NCBI GenBank assembly: GCA_035402645.1
Contig: DAONDQ010000117.1
Span: forward strand, 1-8,823
DNA: 8,823 bases
Direction of reading: 5' to 3'
Source of the DNA: DAONDQ01 sp035402645
GTDB lineage: Bacteria; Cloacimonadota; Cloacimonadia; Cloacimonadales; DAONDQ01
Shown here in pieces: positions 7,280 to 8,823 of this stretch. The position numbers and the translations under genes were made by a program. The notes beneath the pieces are model-generated. The model had not been told where the DNA came from, made no database searches, and was given only the letters and a program-made list of their open reading frames with translations. Each line of letters begins with the position of its first letter. Position 1 is the first letter of the stretch.

Positions 7280-7957
7280 TTATAAGACATATTGAAGCAT
7301 CGCAAAAAAATGAGAAATGCTGCCACCTAACACAAAGAGATGCCAAATAGTGTGATGATAGGGTAATTTCCTCCAAAGATAGAAAGTGATGCCAAAAATA
7401 TAGGAAGCACCTCCAATCAGTATCCAAGTGATAACAGCGTGAGGAACATGGTGTAACACTGGTTTGATGGCAAGGATAATGATTAGGCTCATTGCAACGT
7501 ATATGATGGGAGATACCATTTTCATTTTGCCCAGGAAAAAAATCTTCATAAATATCCCTATGAATGTAAGTCCCCAAATAATCCCAAATATTGACCATCC
7601 CCATCCACCCCGCATGATGAGAGTGATTGGTGTGTATGTCCCTGCAATGAGAAGAAAGATGGAAGAATGATCAAGTATGCGGAATAATCTCTTGATGGTT
7701 TGATTTTGAAAACTGTGATATAATGTTGAAACAATATATAAGAGAATCATCATTGCACCATAAATACTAAACCCGACGATCTTCCAGGCATCTTTTTGGT
7801 GTGACGCAAAAACGACCAACAATACGAGTGCTGTAATGCTTAATCCGATACCAATTCCATGTGTTATGGCATTGGCGATCTCCTCTCCCAAACTCTGCTT
7901 GGGGGATAAAGGCACATTATCAAGTATACGTGATTTTTTTTTACCAATGTTATTCAT
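7280..7957 (-). CDS. trhA: Hemolysin III family (PAQR-like) membrane protein
   Basis: A 225-residue integral membrane protein with seven predicted hydrophobic segments, of the hemolysin III / YqfA-TrhA family, related to eukaryotic PAQR receptors. Family landmarks are present: GEEIANAITHGIG (24-36), S77 and H81 in STLYHSF, D96 in RILDHSSIFLLIAGTYTP (93-110), and the C-terminal H201/H202/H206 in YHHTIWHLFVLGG. H81, D96 and the C-terminal histidines match the metal-binding positions of PAQR proteins. In E. coli and Bacillus the family is linked to membrane fluidity; the haemolysin name is historical and does not imply a toxin here. The start has AAGGA (complement of 7966-7970), 8 bases from the ATG. 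The stop lies 5 bases from the ankyrin stop, in convergent orientation, with no clear terminator between. Length is typical and all landmarks are intact. Confidence 0.92.
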   Translation of the reverse strand: MNNIGKKKSRILDNVPLSPKQSLGEEIANAITHGIGIGLSITALVLLVVFASHQKDAWKIVGFSIYGAMMILLYIVSTLYHSFQNQTIKRLFRILDHSSIFLLIAGTYTPITLIMRGGWGWSIFGIIWGLTFIGIFMKIFFLGKMKMVSPIIYVAMSLIIILAIKPVLHHVPHAVITWILIGGASYIFGITFYLWRKLPYHHTIWHLFVLGGSISHFFAMLQYVL

Positions 7958-8214
7958 TTATTCTATCCTTTTAATATTACTTTTCCAAGCGGATTTCTTT
8001 TCTGTCAACTGCAAGTTTTATAATAAATATTGTACTTATGAAAAAAATAACTTGTCACAATTTCTCAATTTAATATTTTTAAACTGTCTAGAGAGCATGA
8101 ATATTAATCGCATCGATATAGGAAAGGAGGTTATGGTTTCACTTGATAAGTAAACATCATTGTTGATTGTTTAGCTGATACGGTGAATCATAATATTCCA
8201 TAAAAGGAGATACG

Positions 8215-8337
8215 ATGCAACTCCATGCTTTTCGAGATACACATTTATCTATACAAATATATAGTAAATCAATTCTCCTTTTTAATCACAAAATCTCCAG
8301 TATGCTGTCTTTCTATAAACGAGAGGGTATTCTCTAA
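8215..8337 (+). CDS. Possible small ORF of 40 codons
   Basis: An ATG at 8215 lies 5 bases after AAAAGGAGA, a good Shine-Dalgarno sequence. The frame runs 40 codons, beginning MQLHAFRDTHLSIQIY and ending KREGIL. It has no signal peptide, clear membrane segment or recognised motif. A TTGTTT/CATAAT pair at 8167-8172 and 8189-8194 (16-base spacer) could be its promoter, and a strong terminator follows at 8414. GGAG (8206-8209) could pair with CTCC (8221-8224) and mask the start. It could equally be the remnant of a decayed gene or part of an untranslated RNA. Low confidence. Confidence 0.2.
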   Translation: MQLHAFRDTHLSIQIYSKSILLFNHKISSMLSFYKREGIL

Positions 8338-8413
8338 AAACCGAAATATTAGGGACAATTCTCTTTGTGCTCCACGAAGCCTGATAAGGCTTTTGCAAAG
8401 GAATTGAGGTTCT

Positions 8414-8444
8414 CCTGGCGATCTTATAGATCGCCAGGTTTTTT
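8414..8444 (+). terminator. Strong orphan terminator on the plus strand
   Basis: CCTGGCGATC (8414-8423) and GATCGCCAGG (8429-8438) form a perfect 10-bp stem with a TTATA loop, followed by six T (8439-8444). The minus-strand side has no T tract, so it faces right. No recognised plus-strand gene precedes it within the interval, which implies an unannotated short transcript. Confidence 0.85.
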
Positions 8445-8543
8445 ATAAGACAAAGAACCCGAAAATACCTTGTATTATATAATCACCTGATCGCTTAATT
8501 GATAAGCATAGAATTGGGCAATATGAACAATCCTATAATTTGA

Positions 8544-8823
8544 TTATATGATATGAAAATTCATCGTCTTGACAGGATTTGTTATCTCAAAAGAAGCTAT
8601 GCATAGTTTTGAATCATCCTGGGCGCAGTTAACACATAGTGTAGAATCAATTATATCTGTTCGAGCTCCTGTGATCCTGCTGCTTTCATGAACATGTCCA
8701 AACAAACCGAGAAGAGGATTATGCTCTTCAATAAATTTTCTTATTGCAATACTTCCAATATGGACATCGAGCGGTGCATGATCAAAGAATTTGCCATCCA
8801 ATGCCGCACGATCAAGTAGAGTA
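8544..8823 (-). CDS. Calcineurin-like metallophosphoesterase, C-terminal part
   Basis: Only the last 92 residues are in the window; the frame stays open to the right edge, so the start lies outside. The fragment contains the C-terminal metal-site motif of the calcineurin-like family, LFGHVHES, preceded by FDHAPLDVHIGSIAIRKFIEEHNP. In this superfamily GHxH supplies two histidines that bind the dinuclear metal centre, and an upstream histidine (here in FDHAPLD) also helps. The remaining sequence (ARTDIIDSTLCVNCAQ) fits the usual strands that follow. The substrate cannot be told from this part; the family includes nucleotide and protein phosphoesterases. A TTG at 8801 could be read as a start but would remove most of the domain, so it is not used. 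No terminator was found below its stop. The class call is good; full function is unknown. Confidence 0.82.
   Translation of the reverse strand, partial: TLLDRAALDGKFFDHAPLDVHIGSIAIRKFIEEHNPLLGLFGHVHESSRITGARTDIIDSTLCVNCAQDDSKLCIASFEITNPVKTMNFHII

Larger units (their letters stand above)
7958..8543. other. 586-base interval with plus-strand expression signals but no large gene
   Basis: This region between two minus-strand genes is AT-rich. It must contain the promoter of the hemolysin III gene. A TTGACA on the minus strand (complement of 8003-8008) is present, but has no -10 at normal spacing. On the plus strand are AAAGGAGGT (8123-8131), AAAAGGAGAT (8202-8211) with a 40-codon frame, small hairpins (AGAG/CTCT near 8323-8336; AAGCC/GGCTT at 8377-8392), and a strong terminator at 8414-8444. 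I recognised no tRNA, riboswitch, insertion sequence or known small RNA. The DNA between the terminator and 8543 shows only a weak GCTTA/TAAGC inverted repeat (8493-8507). Confidence 0.6.

Noticed and set aside
7280..7957. Haemolysin or toxin function suggested by the family name
   Set aside because: The protein is a seven-segment PAQR-like membrane protein. The name is historical and nothing in the sequence indicates a secreted toxin.
7836..8153. 105-codon plus-strand frame covering the start of the hemolysin III gene
   Set aside because: Its first third is antisense to a well-supported gene, and the rest is low-complexity hydrophobic and AT-rich sequence with no start signal.
8225..8407. 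60-codon plus-strand frame ending just before the terminator
   Set aside because: It has no ribosome site at its ATG and no recognisable protein features. It is kept only as an alternative in the small-transcript finding.
8340..8446. tRNA, riboswitch or known small RNA in the hairpin-rich stretch before the orphan terminator
   Set aside because: There is no GTTCRA-type T-loop or cloverleaf, and no riboswitch core that I recognise. Only simple hairpins are present.
8544..8801. Metallophosphoesterase fragment read as a complete 85-residue gene starting at TTG 8801
   Set aside because: The frame continues upstream to the window edge with family-like sequence (LLDRAALDG), and the domain needs its N-terminal metal motifs, so it is a gene cut by the window.

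Overview
The window looks like ordinary chromosome from a moderately AT-rich, anaerobe-like member of the FCB group. The best taxonomic clue is the protein at 3478-5604: LVIVD-type beta-propeller repeats followed by a C-terminal FPNPF / IYNIRGQLV / WDGTN..G..VSSGVY domain, the usual form of type IX secretion (T9SS) type A sorting domains in Candidatus Cloacimonadota and relatives. That placement is an inference from domain style; there is no rRNA or other phylogenetic marker here.

Layout, left to right. Positions 1-226 hold a strong hairpin terminator (42-73) belonging to something outside the window, then a leader with a TTGACA box. Positions 227-1859 are a two-gene phosphate operon: a DUF47/PhoU-like regulator overlapping by 8 bases a PiT phosphate transporter, closed by a weak hairpin terminator. 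Positions 1988-3337 are a monocistronic NADP-type glutamate dehydrogenase (gdhA) with its own TTGACA box, an optimal ribosome binding site and a strong terminator. Positions 3478-5604 encode the large LVIVD-repeat, T9SS-tagged surface or secreted protein, with a terminator. Positions 5910-7274 encode an exported protein made almost wholly of ankyrin repeats. Its stop lies 5 bases from the stop of a convergent minus-strand gene (7280-7957) for a hemolysin III / PAQR-type membrane protein. A 586-base interval (7958-8543) has no convincing large gene, but carries two strong Shine-Dalgarno-like sequences and a perfect 10-bp-stem terminator on the plus strand. The window ends in the C-terminal 92 residues of a minus-strand calcineurin-like metallophosphoesterase (8544 to the edge).

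How the genes relate: the DUF47-PiT pair is a functional unit (low-affinity phosphate uptake and its partner), and gdhA is core ammonium/glutamate metabolism. The two exported-protein genes (LVIVD and ankyrin) are separate transcription units but share a similar AT-rich upstream element (TAACAATTA, 17-20 bases, TTGTATATA). This is the most interesting regulatory hint in the window. No mobile element, CRISPR array, tRNA or rRNA was recognised, and I see no clear-cut novel multi-gene system. The best leads are the shared upstream element, the orphan plus-strand transcript implied at about 8120-8444, and the uncharacterised exported ankyrin protein.
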